The notes: generated from the letters alone by a model not told the origin. 64,000 bases of DNA from Sneathiella litorea (GCF_009882915.1 NZ_WTUW01000002.1:1516895-1580894); one strand, 5' to 3'; shown: positions 1-8,745, numbered from the stretch's first letter. Translations and numbers: made by a program.

Positions 1-60
1 AGGCGCGCCGGATATAAGAATAAGAAAAAACGATCCGAGGAGGATGACATGCGCGCTCAT
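1..60 (-). CDS. dctM: TRAP transporter large permease DctM, N-terminal fragment
   Basis: Only the first 20 codons are inside the window; the gene continues past base 1. The ATG (58-60, minus strand) overlaps the stop codon of the small permease gene as ATGA, the usual dctQ-dctM coupling. The visible residues begin MSAHVILLGSFFLILISGAP, a hydrophobic start typical of the first membrane helix of DctM proteins. In TRAP carriers the large subunit forms the substrate and sodium translocation pathway in the inner membrane. The call rests on gene order and this short hydrophobic start. Confidence 0.8.
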   Translation of the reverse strand, partial: MSAHVILLGSFFLILISGAP

Positions 61-560
61 CTCTTTTTCCTCAAATCATTCCACTGCACCTGAAAAATCC
101 TGAAGAGAACGGCCAACGACAACAGGGGCAACCACATCGTATAAATCCAGGTGGGATATCCTAGAGCTGGAGAGGTTTCTTCGAACAGATACTCGTCAAT
201 CGCCAGATCTGATCCATAATAGACAAGCATCACGAACAAGGAGACAGACGCCAGAAATGAAATTGTGTTCAATAGTGCCCGGCCGTTCCGGCCAAACCGA
301 TTGACAACAAAAGTGATGCATATATGGCCTTTATTGCTATAGGCCAGGCCTGCTCCGACAAACGTCACAATAACCAGAAGAAATACCGAATATTCTTCGG
401 TAAAGGCAAAGGATACATTTGTCGCATATCGAACAACAACGTTCAAAATGCTAATTAGGCAAATCAATCCCATTGCCAGCGCCCCTATAGCCTCTTCTAT
501 TCGAAACGGATATTTTTCTTGTGGGCTATCTTCCGTATCGGCAGCAGTTTCTTGTTCCAT
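57..560 (-). CDS. dctQ: TRAP transporter small permease DctQ
   Basis: A 167-residue inner-membrane protein with about four hydrophobic segments (near residues 25-45, 60-80, 95-115 and 135-155), the size and layout of DctQ. In TRAP systems this subunit pairs with DctM and the periplasmic binding protein to import organic acids with sodium. The N-terminal 20 residues are acidic and soluble. It lies downstream of dctP behind a strong stem-loop and overlaps dctM by four bases, so it is the penultimate visible gene of the iclR-led operon. The substrate cannot be read from this subunit. Confidence 0.9.
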   Translation of the reverse strand: MEQETAADTEDSPQEKYPFRIEEAIGALAMGLICLISILNVVVRYATNVSFAFTEEYSVFLLVIVTFVGAGLAYSNKGHICITFVVNRFGRNGRALLNTISFLASVSLFVMLVYYGSDLAIDEYLFEETSPALGYPTWIYTMWLPLLSLAVLFRIFQVQWNDLRKKR

Positions 561-583
561 AACTTTAGTACTTACCCGATTGA

Positions 584-629
584 AGCCGGAGGTTCATTAC
601 CCGTTCTCTGGGTAACAATTCCTCCGGCT
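584..629 (-). other. Stem-loop between dctP and dctQ
   Basis: A perfect nine-base inverted repeat (AGCCGGAGG at 584-592, CCTCCGGCT at 621-629) encloses a second perfect stem (TTACCC at 597-602, GGGTAA at 610-615). No T-run follows it in the minus direction. Such hairpins after a binding-protein gene commonly protect the upstream mRNA or partly terminate, so that binding protein outnumbers permease. That role is inferred. Confidence 0.75.
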
Positions 630-651
630 AAACCATAATCAAAGAAGTAGA

Positions 652-1668
652 TTAGCGATTTGCTACGCTATCTTCTGCCTTTTTCACGAGGTCCTGACCA
701 ATGATCTCTGTCCATTTTTCGTAGACATCGCGGCTTGCCTCAACAAATTTCTGCCGCTCTTCATCTGTCAGATGCGTTACTGTCACGCCTAGGCTTTCGA
801 GTTCCTTGTAAAGAGAATCATCTCCTTCAGTCAGACCTTTACGGGCAATCTCAATACCGTAGGCACCGGCATCAATTGCCGACTGGCGGAGAATTTCCTG
901 ATCTTCAGGTGTAAAGTCTTTCCAGACTCTATGGCTAACAGCAAAAATCAAGGGGTCCGCTACATAGCCCCAAGTGGTTACGTACATTTGACCAACCAGG
1001 TGCATTTTGGCGATCGTGAAAATCGTCAGTGGATTTTCCTGACCATCAACCGCACCTGTCGTCAACGCAGGCTTTGCGTCTGCCCAGCTCATTTGCGCAG
1101 GATTAGCCCCGAAGGCCGTGAACGTATCGTTAAACAAAGGAGAGCCAACAACCCGGATTTTCATACCTTCCAGATCGGCTGGCGACCGCACTTCCCTTTT
1201 GGAGTTTGTCAGTTCCCGAAATCCGTTTTCAGCCCAAGCGAGAGGCTCAACGCCTTTTGAGCGGACTATTTCAAAGATTTCTTCCCCGACAGGACCGCTG
1301 GTCAATGCATCCATCGCTTTGTAATCCGGAATAAGGAACGGCAACGCGAAGATATTCATTTCCGGAATTTGCGGTGACCAGTTAATGGTGGAACTAACTG
1401 ACATGTCGATCGCACCTTTGCGTACCGCAGTGAATTCCTTGGTCTGCTCACCCGCCACAAGCTGAGTGCCCGGGTACGCCTTCATGTTGATCCTGCCGTC
1501 AGAACGTTCCCGTACGAGCTCGATCCATTTGTCCGCAGCAAGTCCCCATGGGAACGGTGCCGGCACCACAGTTGAGACCTTGTATTCAGATTTATAATCC
1601 GCCGCGAATGACGGCGAAATACTGGCGACGCCAATTAAGGCAGACGCAAGCAATGCATAAAGTTTCAT
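652..1668 (-). CDS. dctP: TRAP transporter periplasmic substrate-binding protein DctP
   Basis: A 338-residue protein with a clear Sec signal peptide (MKLYALLASALIGVASISPS, cleavage expected after about residue 22) followed by a DctP-type solute-binding fold. The stretch near residues 165-235 (EGMKIRVVGSP, then MSWADAKPALTTGAVDGQEN) is the family's ligand region: the arginine of KIRV normally contacts the ligand carboxylate, and GAVDGQENP is a DctP hallmark. It captures a carboxylate-bearing ligand in the periplasm and delivers it to DctQM. It lies directly after the TPP-enzyme gene (35-base gap), so its ligand or a product of it is probably the substrate of those enzymes. Confidence 0.93.
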   Translation of the reverse strand: MKLYALLASALIGVASISPSFAADYKSEYKVSTVVPAPFPWGLAADKWIELVRERSDGRINMKAYPGTQLVAGEQTKEFTAVRKGAIDMSVSSTINWSPQIPEMNIFALPFLIPDYKAMDALTSGPVGEEIFEIVRSKGVEPLAWAENGFRELTNSKREVRSPADLEGMKIRVVGSPLFNDTFTAFGANPAQMSWADAKPALTTGAVDGQENPLTIFTIAKMHLVGQMYVTTWGYVADPLIFAVSHRVWKDFTPEDQEILRQSAIDAGAYGIEIARKGLTEGDDSLYKELESLGVTVTHLTDEERQKFVEASRDVYEKWTEIIGQDLVKKAEDSVANR

Positions 1669-1703
1669 TTTCTTATCCTTCCCTATTTTAATTAAACCGC
1701 GCT

Positions 1704-3434
1704 TTACGCCACGCGGTCTCCCTTTTTGACCTGTACGGTCCTATTATCCACCGCAGGAAGCATCCTTGCGGGGTCTCTTGTGACAACAACGTCTACGACA
1801 CTTGGACGATCTTTCTCAGAAAAAGCACTTAGCAGTGCTGTTTCAAGCTGGTCTGGACTTTCAACGCGGACACCGTGACAACCCATAGCATTTGCCACGC
1901 TTGCATAATTAGTCTCTGAAAGCTCGGAAGATTGGTAGGCGCCTTCCCCATACATTAGATGTTGTAATGCCTTCACATACCCCGACGCGGCATTATTGAC
2001 AACAATGATAGTTACCCCAAGCTTCATTCTACGGGCAGTTTCCAGTTCTCCAAGAACCATATTAAACCCACCATCGCCGGTAATCCCGACCACGATTGCT
2101 TCAGGTTCTGCCAACTGGACACCCATTGCGCCCGGTAATCCGTATCCGATCGATGCAAAACCACGATCCGGCACAAACGCCCGGCCCGCCTTTTTGGTAT
2201 CAAACAGCAAGCCACCCCAATGCGCGGCAAATCCACCATCGGCGATAAGATAGCCATCTTCCGGCAACAGCTTGTTCAATTCGGTTATTAGCCGGGCCAT
2301 ATGCACCGGCGACTCCTCGGAATTGAGCCGTTCGGACACATCCTCCCGCCAGGCTTCCATCTTCTGCGGAATCTCTGCAACGTAGTCTTCCCGCATTTGC
2401 CGTTGCTCATCCGCACTATCTTTCAGCAGATCGTAAAGATCATTCAATCCGGATTTGGCGTCACCCCAGAGCTTCAGGGCTGGCTGATATGTTCGCCCCA
2501 TTTCCTCTGCAACTATATCAAGATGGATAACGGGCCCATTGGCTTCCGGGATTGTATATCTTTTGGTGGCAATCTCGCCGAGCTTACATCCAACAACCAA
2601 TAAGCAATCACTTTCCGCAATCAGATCGTTGGCGATACGATCGTACCGACCGAAGAGACCTGCACTTAGCGTATTGGAACAGGCGATTGCCCCTTTACCC
2701 GTCAGTGTATGGGCGACCGGTATGTTGCAGGCTTCTGCAAGTCGGGTTACCTCTTCTTGCGCACCAGAAATATGGATACCGCCGCCACAGAGGATCATTG
2801 GCCGTTTTGCCGTTGCAATCAGGGCCGCTGCTTTTGCCGCCATTTCCGCATCTGGGCGGCAGCGAAGGGCCGGCATCTTGGCATGTGCGCCATCAACCTC
2901 AAATTCTTCCGGCTCGAAATTATAGGTGCCATGCGCAATATCTTCTGGAACATTCACGACAACAGGTCCTGGGCGACCAGATGTGGCAATAGCAAAGGCG
3001 CGCCGGATTATTTCCGGAATACGGTGAATTGTCTCGATTTTAAGAAGTTCCTTGCAGGCCGGCCGCAGTATGGATACCTGATCCGTTTCCTGCGTCATAT
3101 TCTTTCCTGCATGGTCGCGATGCGCGTCACCGATAATGGCTACCATAGGAGAGCCCGCGTTCAACGCCTCCACCAAACCGGTTACAAGGTTTGTTGCCCC
3201 CGGCCCCAGTGTTGCATCCACCAAACCAACACGGTTCGATACCTTTGCATAGGCATCTGCCGCGAATACCGCACAACGTTCATCGTTGATCAGATTGTGG
3301 TTAAGCCCCAAGCGTCTCGCCGCGTCATAGAAGGGTAGAAGCTGAAAGCCTCCCATACCAAACATCGGACCCGCTTCATGAGCCAGTAACATTCGGACCA
3401 GCGCTTCACCGCCTGTCATTTCATTATTTATCAT
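1704..3434 (-). CDS. Acetolactate-synthase-like thiamine pyrophosphate enzyme
   Basis: A 576-residue TPP-dependent enzyme with the three-domain layout of acetolactate synthase, pyruvate oxidase and benzoylformate decarboxylase. The N-terminal PYR domain carries the cofactor-activating glutamate in INDERCAVFAADAYAK (E52). The C-terminal PP domain has GDGGF (about 453) to VVNNAAS (about 480), the GDG-N TPP/magnesium motif. The start overlaps the E1-beta stop by one base, so translation is probably coupled. With E1-alpha/beta and a TRAP carrier alongside, it most likely decarboxylates or carboligates a 2-oxoacid. True biosynthetic acetolactate synthase is less likely because no regulatory subunit gene is adjacent. 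The substrate is unknown. Confidence 0.85.
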   Translation of the reverse strand: MINNEMTGGEALVRMLLAHEAGPMFGMGGFQLLPFYDAARRLGLNHNLINDERCAVFAADAYAKVSNRVGLVDATLGPGATNLVTGLVEALNAGSPMVAIIGDAHRDHAGKNMTQETDQVSILRPACKELLKIETIHRIPEIIRRAFAIATSGRPGPVVVNVPEDIAHGTYNFEPEEFEVDGAHAKMPALRCRPDAEMAAKAAALIATAKRPMILCGGGIHISGAQEEVTRLAEACNIPVAHTLTGKGAIACSNTLSAGLFGRYDRIANDLIAESDCLLVVGCKLGEIATKRYTIPEANGPVIHLDIVAEEMGRTYQPALKLWGDAKSGLNDLYDLLKDSADEQRQMREDYVAEIPQKMEAWREDVSERLNSEESPVHMARLITELNKLLPEDGYLIADGGFAAHWGGLLFDTKKAGRAFVPDRGFASIGYGLPGAMGVQLAEPEAIVVGITGDGGFNMVLGELETARRMKLGVTIIVVNNAASGYVKALQHLMYGEGAYQSSELSETNYASVANAMGCHGVRVESPDQLETALLSAFSEKDRPSVVDVVVTRDPARMLPAVDNRTVQVKKGDRVA

Positions 3435-4411
3435 TAATTTGCCTTTTCCAATGTTTCTTGTGCCGCCGTAACAATCATTTCAGAGGTAACGCGCAGCATG
3501 TCTTCCAGGTTTGGTGCGTAGGATACGAGCGAACGGGGGGCTCCGAGCCGCCGAACAGGGCCCTTAAGCGTATGGCCGGCTTTTTCGGCAACGGTGGCGA
3601 CAATTTCCGCGCCAAAACCGCCGACAGCAACCGACTCATGTGCAACAACTAAATGGCCGGTCTTGGCAACACTTTGCAGCACGGCCTCCTTATCCCACGG
3701 CCACAGGCTGCGAAGGTCTATGACTTCTGCATTCACCCCCTGACCAGAGAGTGCTTCTGCAGCTTCAACCGCTAGGTTTGCTGTATTTGACCAACTGACG
3801 ATGGTGACATCCGAACCTTCACGCCGTATCTTGGCTTTTCCAAATTCGTATTTTTTCGAGAAATCAACTTCACCCTCAATATCCCAGATGCCCTTATGTT
3901 CCAAATAGACAACTGGATCATCACAGGCAATTGCGGCCATTAGCATGGAATAATTATCCTGAGGCGTTCCTGGGCAGACCACTACCAGCCCTGGAATATG
4001 TGCGTACCAGCTTTCCAGGGACTGGGAATGTTGTGCGGCGGAGGAGCGCCATAGCCCCATTGGTTTTCGGATAACCATTGGCGCGCGCGACTGACCACCA
4101 AACATGAAGCGGGCTTTTGCAATCTGATTGACCAGTTCATCTGTCGCACAAAGCGCAAAATCTGAAAACCGCATTTCGACAATTGGTCGCGTACCAATCA
4201 TAGCCGCGCCGAAGGCCGCGCCCATAATGGCCGCTTCTGAAATTGGCGCATCAGAAATTCGCTCCTCGCCAAACTCTTCGCGCAATCCTTTATACTGACC
4301 GAAAACACCGCCGCGCCCTAAGTCCTCGCCGACACACCAAACGGTCTGGTCTTCACGCATGGAATGCTGGACGGCGGCCAAGCTTGCGTCTCTATAACTT
4401 AACTTGGGCAT
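3434..4411 (-). CDS. 2-oxoacid/acetoin dehydrogenase E1 component, beta subunit
   Basis: A 325-residue transketolase-like subunit matching the beta chain of pyruvate, branched-chain or acetoin dehydrogenase E1. Visible family features are VWCVGEDLG (25-32), the TPP-activating glutamate in DAPISEAAIMG (E59), and AAQHSQSLESWYAHIPG with H128. The C-terminal transketolase domain follows from about residue 190. It pairs with the alpha subunit encoded just upstream (one-base TAATG overlap) to form an alpha2-beta2 E1. No dihydrolipoyl acyltransferase (E2) or E3 gene lies next to it in the visible part of the operon, so the acyl acceptor is open. An acetoin-type (AcoB) role is possible, not proven. 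Confidence 0.9.
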   Translation of the reverse strand: MPKLSYRDASLAAVQHSMREDQTVWCVGEDLGRGGVFGQYKGLREEFGEERISDAPISEAAIMGAAFGAAMIGTRPIVEMRFSDFALCATDELVNQIAKARFMFGGQSRAPMVIRKPMGLWRSSAAQHSQSLESWYAHIPGLVVVCPGTPQDNYSMLMAAIACDDPVVYLEHKGIWDIEGEVDFSKKYEFGKAKIRREGSDVTIVSWSNTANLAVEAAEALSGQGVNAEVIDLRSLWPWDKEAVLQSVAKTGHLVVAHESVAVGGFGAEIVATVAEKAGHTLKGPVRRLGAPRSLVSYAPNLEDMLRVTSEMIVTAAQETLEKAN

Positions 4412-5409
4412 TAATAAGCCTCCACCATGGGACTACCGATGTCCTGCACATCCTGGAACGCGGTCTCATTTGCCGGGAAAGGGGTATCTGTAGCTTTTTT
4501 AAGTACGTCTATCATTTCTTTTTGAGCATTCTCATGTAAGGACTGTATCTCGGCTTCCGACATACCCGCCGCCAGCAATATCGCGCGTTGGCGTTTTATC
4601 GGATCGTTCTTTTTCTCTTCTTCCGTTGCCTCATTTGCCGGACGATAGGTTGCCGGATCAAATGACGTGTGGCCGGTACGGCGGTAGGTTTTTGCATGAA
4701 GTAATTCAGGCGGACCGCCTGCACGCAACCGCGCGGCAATATCCGCCATCGTATCGGCAATCGCTTCAACATCGTTTCCGTCAACCGTTGTCGATTGCAT
4801 CCCCAGGGAAACGGCCCGTGCGGCCGCGCCATCGCCCGCGGTCATAGACGACGTTCTGGTTGTTGCGGAATACTGGTTATCTTCGCAGATAAAAAGTATC
4901 GGAAGTTTAAAGACAACGGCCCAATTCATCCCTTCCAGAAAGGGTCCCCGGTTGATGGCGCCATCTCCAAAGATATCCACCACTATTCTATTATCGCCCA
5001 ACAGCTTAATGGCATGGGCGGCGCCTGCCGCTATCGTGATATTGGCGCCGACAACGCCATTTGCGCCAAGCATACCCACATCGAAATCCGCGATATGCAT
5101 CGATCCGCCCTTGCCGCCGCAACAACCGCCCTCCCGGCCGAGCAGTTCACGCATCATCGCAAGAGAGCTTGCGCCTTTGGCAAGCGTATGGCCATGGCCA
5201 CGATGCGTTGAAAGCAGAATATCGTCCTTTAACAGATTATGCATGATACCGGCGGCAACCGCCTCCTGGCCGATGGACGGGTGAATAGCGCCAAGCACCA
5301 GCTTATCGCGTTCAGCCGCCAGACAGGCCTGCTCCTCAAAAGCCCGGATACGTTCCATCATTTCGAGCAATAACCGTCCGCGTTCAAAATTGTGACCGGC
5401 AGAAGTCAT
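4411..5409 (-). CDS. 2-oxoacid/acetoin dehydrogenase E1 component, alpha subunit
   Basis: A 332-residue E1-alpha subunit. It shows THRGHGHTLAKG (68-79), GGKGGSMH (98-105), the TPP-binding GDGAINRG (148-155) and the paired asparagine in ICEDNQY (N178), all diagnostic of the pyruvate/acetoin dehydrogenase alpha chain. The length is close to AcoA and to PdhA from bacteria with split E1. Its start overlaps the iclR stop by four bases (ATGA) and its stop overlaps E1-beta by one base, so the three genes are co-translated. The phosphorylation-loop serine region present in mitochondrial PDH is not a useful guide here. The actual 2-oxo substrate is not evident. Confidence 0.9.
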   Translation of the reverse strand: MTSAGHNFERGRLLLEMMERIRAFEEQACLAAERDKLVLGAIHPSIGQEAVAAGIMHNLLKDDILLSTHRGHGHTLAKGASSLAMMRELLGREGGCCGGKGGSMHIADFDVGMLGANGVVGANITIAAGAAHAIKLLGDNRIVVDIFGDGAINRGPFLEGMNWAVVFKLPILFICEDNQYSATTRTSSMTAGDGAAARAVSLGMQSTTVDGNDVEAIADTMADIAARLRAGGPPELLHAKTYRRTGHTSFDPATYRPANEATEEEKKNDPIKRQRAILLAAGMSEAEIQSLHENAQKEMIDVLKKATDTPFPANETAFQDVQDIGSPMVEAY

Positions 5410-6188
5410 TTATTTTGTTCCTTTTCCATTGCGTTTAACCGATCGGCGAGCCGACGGGCCTCTCTTTTCAATCCTGGTAAAATAAGTTCTTCAATTCTTT
5501 CTTGCTTCATCCGCTCATCAATCGCGCCAATTGCAAGGGCCGCAACCAGACGGCCGCTGGCCGTTATAACAGGCACGCCAATTGCGCTCATACCACGAAC
5601 AACCCCTCCCCTGTTGCGGGCATAACCGTTCACCTGGAAGAACTCATATTCAGAGGCAAGACTTTCTTCAGTTGCCCCATATTCAGCCAACCAGTTCTTA
5701 TTAACCCGGCACACGGTAGCCCTTTGAGCTTCAGATAATGAGCAGAAAAGGGCAAGAGAACCGGCTCCTACTCCTAGAGGCCTGCGGTCACCCTTGTCCA
5801 AGGTAAGCGTGCGGATCGGAAATGCGCCCACCTTCCGATTTACGCAGATTGAAGATGCCCCTTCAGGGACTGACAGGAAGACGGTATCCTCCGACATCTC
5901 GGCCAGCCGCGCCATGCCACGCTCAGCAATTGCACTGACGTTTACCTGTTCCGCATTTCGGGCCATTTCGGCGAGTTTTGACCCCAGCCGGTAAATCCTG
6001 GTTGAAGGATCCTGAAAGACATAGTTCACCTCGCGCAATGACGCCAGCACACGAAATGTGGTTGTTTTGCTGAACTTCGACTGCGCAACAATTTCGGTTA
6101 GGTCGGCACCATCAGGCGCCAGAGAAAGCACATCCAACACGCGTGCCGCGCGAGCTATCGAACCTTTAGGCGCCAACAGGTTTGTCAT
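5406..6188 (-). CDS. IclR-family transcriptional regulator
   Basis: A 260-residue IclR-type regulator: winged helix-turn-helix at about residues 10-70 (ARVLDVLS, then LTEIVAQSKFSKTTTFRVLASL) and a C-terminal effector-binding domain from about residue 80. I place the start at the ATG at 6188 because GGGAG lies six bases upstream; a TTG four codons earlier lacks a ribosome site. It is the first gene of the E1/TPP/TRAP operon, with a four-base overlap to E1-alpha. A perfect inverted repeat 14 bases upstream is a likely autoregulatory operator. The effector is probably the imported acid or a metabolite of it. Confidence 0.9.
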   Translation of the reverse strand: MTNLLAPKGSIARAARVLDVLSLAPDGADLTEIVAQSKFSKTTTFRVLASLREVNYVFQDPSTRIYRLGSKLAEMARNAEQVNVSAIAERGMARLAEMSEDTVFLSVPEGASSICVNRKVGAFPIRTLTLDKGDRRPLGVGAGSLALFCSLSEAQRATVCRVNKNWLAEYGATEESLASEYEFFQVNGYARNRGGVVRGMSAIGVPVITASGRLVAALAIGAIDERMKQERIEELILPGLKREARRLADRLNAMEKEQNK

Positions 6189-6201
6189 ACAGTCTCCCAA
6201 T

Positions 6202-6220
6202 AATTCCGTTTATCGGAATT
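6202..6220. promoter_or_regulatory. Candidate IclR operator
   Basis: A perfect seven-base inverted repeat with a five-base spacer, AATTCCG-tttat-CGGAATT, lies between the divergent iclR and the 268-residue gene. Its symmetry and length suit IclR-family dimers. Read on the minus strand it overlaps GATAAA, a plausible -10 element for the iclR operon, so binding could repress it. Assignment is by position and symmetry only. Confidence 0.55.
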
Positions 6221-6279
6221 TTTTATCGCGTAATTTGAAACTTATTGATGCCAAGAGTCAAGACATGTAAGATCAAAAA

Positions 6280-7086
6280 ATGTCAAAAAAACCAATTTTA
6301 CTCGATTCAATAACGGATGCAGACGCGAGCTATCGCGGCGAAATCGTAGTTTCCGGGTCACACGGCGGAATGTATCCGGCAGCCCTTGCGTCTGCGGCCG
6401 GACTTCGCGCAGTCCTTTTCAACGATGCGGGAATAGGACTTGAACAGGCCGGTGTCGCCGGGGTTTTAGCGCTGGCAGAGATTGGCATGGCCGGCGCGGC
6501 AATTGATTGCCACAGTTGTTTGATAGGCTCCGCTCAGGATGCACTTGATCGGGGAATTATAACTGTCGTAAACTCCGTCGCAGCAGCTTGTGGCGTTGAA
6601 ACCGGCATGTCAGTTCGGAAGGCTATACAGGCACTCACGATTGCACCGCAAGCCGATAACCATTTGCCCAAAGTTCACGAAGCACGGCATGAGTTCAGGC
6701 TAGAGGAAAAAGATCTACTTCTTGTGCTCGTGGATTCAGCCTCTCTCGTGATACCTGAGGATGAGAACAAGATTGTTATTACCGGATCCCACGGCGGGCT
6801 TATAGGGGGCAATCCGGATCGGGCATTGAAGGCTATTGCCAGAATAGCTGTTTTTAATGATGCGGGAGTGATCTCTAGTGAAGTAGGGATATCGCGCTTG
6901 CCCGCCCTCGATGATCGAGGGGTGGCAGCTGTCACTGTTTCCCACGACACCGCCCGCATCGGAGACGCCCAATCCGCCCTAGAGACCGGCATCATATCGA
7001 ACCTGAATACACATGCCCGGCGCGCTGGCGCAGAAACGGGCCTCAAACTGAAAACCTGGTTGAATAGCCTATCGAATAAATCCTAA
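6280..7086 (+). CDS. Conserved hypothetical protein made of two tandem copies of one domain
   Basis: A 268-residue soluble protein I do not recognise by name. It is an internal duplication: residues about 20-110 and 162-255 share the ordered motifs SGSHGG/TGSHGG (25-30, 168-173), FNDAG (47-51, 192-196), an IGxAQ(D/S)AL(D/E)xGII segment, and V/AETGM/L (106-110, 251-255). Cysteines C77, C80 and C104 occur only in the first copy; the second has SHDTARIGDAQ at the matching place. There is no signal peptide or membrane segment. It is divergent from iclR and shares its control region, so it probably belongs to the same pathway. No ribosome-binding site is visible before the ATG. Function unknown. 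Confidence 0.8.
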   Translation: MSKKPILLDSITDADASYRGEIVVSGSHGGMYPAALASAAGLRAVLFNDAGIGLEQAGVAGVLALAEIGMAGAAIDCHSCLIGSAQDALDRGIITVVNSVAAACGVETGMSVRKAIQALTIAPQADNHLPKVHEARHEFRLEEKDLLLVLVDSASLVIPEDENKIVITGSHGGLIGGNPDRALKAIARIAVFNDAGVISSEVGISRLPALDDRGVAAVTVSHDTARIGDAQSALETGIISNLNTHARRAGAETGLKLKTWLNSLSNKS

Positions 7087-7316
7087 AATAGAGACTGACG
7101 CCGAGGACAGTTTTAATTATCTAGCGTTTGATAAAGCCGAATTCTGTTTGTGCTATACAGTTCTGAAAAATACCTTTTACCGCAGACCAAATATAAGTTT
7201 TGGGATTGCCCTTAAAAAAACATCTGGCTATTCCTGTTTGCTGTCGGTAATTGGACACTATGAAGAGCGGCAATATCGCCGATAACTTCAATTAGTAATT
7301 ATCAAACCGTCATATT

Positions 7317-8579
7317 ATGATGGCGCAAAATAATAATAATGGTAAATTCCTGATGTCCACCTTCCGGGCCTTACGGCCAGTTCTCCCGATACTGATAGCT
7401 GCCGCCGTGATGCTTAGCCTGAGCTTCGGCCTTCGGCAAAGCCTTGGTCTTTTTATGCCCTCGCTTACCCAAGATATCGCCGTCACCATAACCGACTTTA
7501 CATTCGCGATTGCCATACAGAATTTGGTCTGGGGCCTTTGTCAGCCATTTGCCGGCATGTTTGCTGACCGCTGGGGATACCGCCCTGTCATGGTTGGCGG
7601 AGCCGTTTTTTATGCCATTGGAATGATTTGCCTCGCCAACGCAAACGGAACGGTCATGGTAGTTATCGGCGCGGGCATATGCGTCGGCATTGCAATGGCC
7701 TGCGCCTCCTTCGCCATGACCATGTCCCTCACCTCTCGTTTGGTTCCCGCCTCAGTGCGTAGTACGGCTCTTGGCGTCATGTCTGCTGCAGGATCTGTGG
7801 GAGCGATGTTCACGGCACCGCTCGGTCAATTTCTTGAAGCGTTATATGACTGGCGAGTGGGGTTGTTCGGTTTTACCATTGTGGCTCTGGTTATAATTCC
7901 CGCAGCCTGGATTGCAGGTCGCGTCGATAAGGAAGCGCCTCTGACGCTCTCGGCCAACAATTCTGATCGGCTCCCGGCAAGCGCCGCCGTTGCCGTAGCC
8001 TTCCGACACGCCCCGTTTCTGGTGATGGCAATCGCCTATTTCGTGTGTGGCATGCAGCTCGTATTTCTGACAACCCATCTCCCATCCTACCTGGTCATAT
8101 GTGGGATGGACCCGATGTTGGGCGCATCAGCACTCGGTATCATTGGTGGCTTTAATGTTGTTGGCAGCCTGTTCTTCGGCTGGGCCGGTGGGCGATGGTC
8201 AAAGCAGGTTTTGCTGGGGATCATCTATGTCTCGCGATCATTTGTCCTTGCTGCCTACTTCATCCTGCCGCCCACGCCAACCACGACAATACTCTTCGCT
8301 GCCGTCATGGGTTTCCTTTGGCTCGGCGTATCACCTTTAGTTGCCGGATCTGTCGTTGAGATGTTCGGCTTACGTTGGCAGGCAATGATTCAGGGGCTCG
8401 CCTTTTTCAGCCATCAGATCGGAAGCTTTTTCGGTGCCTTTGGCGGTGGCTGGTTGTTTGACCTACTGGGTTCCTACGACCTGGCACTTCAAATTGGCGT
8501 TGGATTGGGACTGTTTGCAGGAATGGCACAGATTATTTTTGCCCTTTACAGACCACCAGAACAACCCATGCCAGCGTAA
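7317..8579 (+). CDS. Major facilitator superfamily transporter
   Basis: A 420-residue polytopic protein with about 12 membrane segments and the MFS loop motif FADRWGYRPVMVGG between helices 2 and 3 (near residue 81). Several features resemble the monocarboxylate/oxalate-formate group: an SFGLRQSLGLFMPSL segment in helix 1 and the second-half layout. It probably imports or exports a small organic anion. A downstream ATG at 7353 is an alternative start, leaving a shorter N-terminal tail. It stands alone, 230 bases after the duplicated-domain gene on the same strand, and is convergent with the Crp/Fnr gene. Confidence 0.85.
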   Translation: MMAQNNNNGKFLMSTFRALRPVLPILIAAAVMLSLSFGLRQSLGLFMPSLTQDIAVTITDFTFAIAIQNLVWGLCQPFAGMFADRWGYRPVMVGGAVFYAIGMICLANANGTVMVVIGAGICVGIAMACASFAMTMSLTSRLVPASVRSTALGVMSAAGSVGAMFTAPLGQFLEALYDWRVGLFGFTIVALVIIPAAWIAGRVDKEAPLTLSANNSDRLPASAAVAVAFRHAPFLVMAIAYFVCGMQLVFLTTHLPSYLVICGMDPMLGASALGIIGGFNVVGSLFFGWAGGRWSKQVLLGIIYVSRSFVLAAYFILPPTPTTTILFAAVMGFLWLGVSPLVAGSVVEMFGLRWQAMIQGLAFFSHQIGSFFGAFGGGWLFDLLGSYDLALQIGVGLGLFAGMAQIIFALYRPPEQPMPA

Positions 8580-8745
8580 CCTGCATATTGTATCGCCCAC
8601 AGCATACAAGTTTCACCCAACCCGATTGCGGTCAATCAGAAACGGTTTCTGTGAAGTTTGGAGTAGGCAAGTCACAAACAGAGGCAAGCCCCACCTCATC
8701 TCTTTTGAATATTGGCTCGCAAATCACCTCAAAGAGCATAATGGC

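Noticed and set aside
8637-8651. Inverted repeat CAGAAAC-g-GTTTCTG as terminator or operator
   Set aside because: One-base centre cannot form a stable hairpin, no T-run, and it lies between convergent genes; too weak to assign.
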